DNA of 6,414 nt from Janthinobacterium lividum (lineage in GTDB: Bacteria > Pseudomonadota > Gammaproteobacteria > Steroidobacterales > Steroidobacteraceae), in the NCBI GenBank assembly GCA_943327025.2, contig CALPVO020000130.1, forward strand, positions 1-6,414, given 5' to 3'. This document shows positions 5,576 through 6,414 of this stretch, piece after piece (the first letter of the stretch is position 1; the number at the start of each line of letters is the position of its first letter). A program made the translations under genes and the position numbers. The notes beneath the pieces were generated by a model that did not search any database, had not been told where the DNA came from, and saw only the letters and a list, made by a program, of their open reading frames with translations.

Positions 5576-6414
5576 ATGTCATACCTTCCACCCCTTCGTC
5601 GCTGGTTGCGTCGAGCTGCCCTTGCGCTGGCCGCCTTGGTGGTGCTGGCGGGTGTGGCGGTGGGAGCGCTCGCCGTTTGGTTACAGCGTTCGCCCACGCT
5701 CGCTGGCGAGCTCGTGACGCGGGTAGAGCGGGTCACGGGTTTGCAGTGGCGCTTTGCCGACTTGTCTGCGCGCCTGGGTTGGTTCGGGCCGGAACTGGCC
5801 TTCAGTCAGGTGCGGGTGCTGGACCGCGCAGGTGGCGAGTTGCTGAGTGCGCGAGCGGGCCGCGTGGGTGTCGACTGGTTTCGCATGGTGCGCACTTTCC
5901 GTCCCGCAGCGCGAGTGACTTTAGACGGGCCGGCGCTGGCTATCGAATGGACGGACGCCGGTCTGCGGGTAGTGGGGCAGCCGGCTGCGGGCGGACCGGG
6001 CACGCATCTCGAGGTCGATAGTCTGCCGACAGGGCTACTCCGCATTACGAATGCCAAGGTATGGCTGAACGACCGACGCAGCCTATCCGGCGCCGTCGAA
6101 CGGCACATGGAGTTCGATGATGTTGATATCGATCTCGTCCGCGACCGCGACGCGTTGAGTCTAGGCTTTGGTGTGCATCTGCCGACGCGCCTGGGGCGTC
6201 GCCTGGATGCGCGACTGGAACTGGCAGGACCCCTGCATCAGCCCGAGCAGTTGGGGTGGCAATTGCAGTTGCGCGCTGGGGGGCTGCAGGTCGCCGGTTG
6301 GCGCGAATGGTTGCCTGCCTTGTCCGGGGAGCAGCCATTGCCTCGCGCGGGTGTCGTGACGCTCTCGCTGGATGCCTCGGGCCATGGCCAAGTGTCCGAA
6401 AACGTCGAGTGGCA
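5576..6414 (+). CDS. yhdP: YhdP-family AsmA-like protein, N-terminal part (gene continues beyond the window)
   Basis: The frame runs open from the ATG at 5576 to the window end, giving 279 codons with no stop. It starts with a basic stretch (LRRWLRR, 8-13) and one hydrophobic helix (about 14-36), the inner-membrane anchor. Next comes LAGELVTRVERVTGLQWRF, the typical start of an AsmA/TIGR02099 repeat region. Beta-rich sequence follows, such as LSARLGWFGPELAFSQVRVLD and the GPALAIEW region. YhdP is a very large (over 1200 residues in E. coli) periplasm-spanning protein that, with TamB and YdbH, helps move phospholipids to the outer membrane. Only about a fifth of the expected length is present. 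The start is six bases after the rng stop, with a weak AGGG four bases upstream. Identity rests on the anchor, the AsmA-type opening and the position after rng, which is its usual place. Confidence 0.85.
   Translation, partial: MSYLPPLRRWLRRAALALAALVVLAGVAVGALAVWLQRSPTLAGELVTRVERVTGLQWRFADLSARLGWFGPELAFSQVRVLDRAGGELLSARAGRVGVDWFRMVRTFRPAARVTLDGPALAIEWTDAGLRVVGQPAAGGPGTHLEVDSLPTGLLRITNAKVWLNDRRSLSGAVERHMEFDDVDIDLVRDRDALSLGFGVHLPTRLGRRLDARLELAGPLHQPEQLGWQLQLRAGGLQVAGWREWLPALSGEQPLPRAGVVTLSLDASGHGQVSENVEW

Overview
The window is a chromosomal segment from a GC-rich gammaproteobacterium. Six complete housekeeping genes run left to right in the order holA, nadD, rsfS, rlmH, maf, rng, followed by the 5' part of a yhdP-like gene. 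In Escherichia coli these genes lie in two separate clusters (leuS-lptE-holA-nadD-...-rsfS-rlmH and mreBCD-maf-rng-yhdP-tldD). From memory, their joining into one run is common in Xanthomonadales, Nevskiales and Steroidobacter-type gammaproteobacteria, so I place the organism there, without naming a genus.

Left edge (1-568, minus strand): a small membrane-anchored protein with His and Cys motifs (DUF2946-like) lies upstream of the N-terminus of a TonB-dependent outer-membrane receptor, which runs off the window. The receptor shows a signal peptide and a clear TonB box. At the 5' end of the small gene is a dyad, GTTATGTTGTAAC on the minus strand, one base away from the core of the enterobacterial Zur operator. 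The most economical reading is a zinc-responsive (or other metal) outer-membrane uptake pair. That is an inference, not proof.

Only about 35 bases separate this pair from the divergent holA. The usual upstream partners of holA (lptE, leuS) are absent from this side.

Centre (604-5569, plus strand): the genes are tightly packed. holA/nadD overlap by 8 bases, nadD/rsfS and maf/rng by 4 bases (ATGA), and the other gaps are 7 to 16 bases, so this is almost certainly one transcription unit. The products cover replication (DNA polymerase III delta subunit), NAD synthesis (NadD), ribosome silencing and 23S rRNA methylation (RsfS, RlmH), nucleotide-pool cleaning (Maf) and RNA processing (RNase G). 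RsfS is unusual: about 94 Ala/Lys/Pro-rich residues resembling a histone-H1 tail precede an ordinary RsfS domain.

Right edge (5576-6414, plus strand): the start of a large AsmA-like protein of the YhdP family, with an N-terminal membrane anchor and cut by the window end.

No rRNA, tRNA, insertion sequence, CRISPR array or convincing intrinsic terminator was seen. No stretch over 300 bases lacks a gene. Most of the window is ordinary core genome. The parts worth a second look are the metal-uptake pair with its operator and the RsfS tail.
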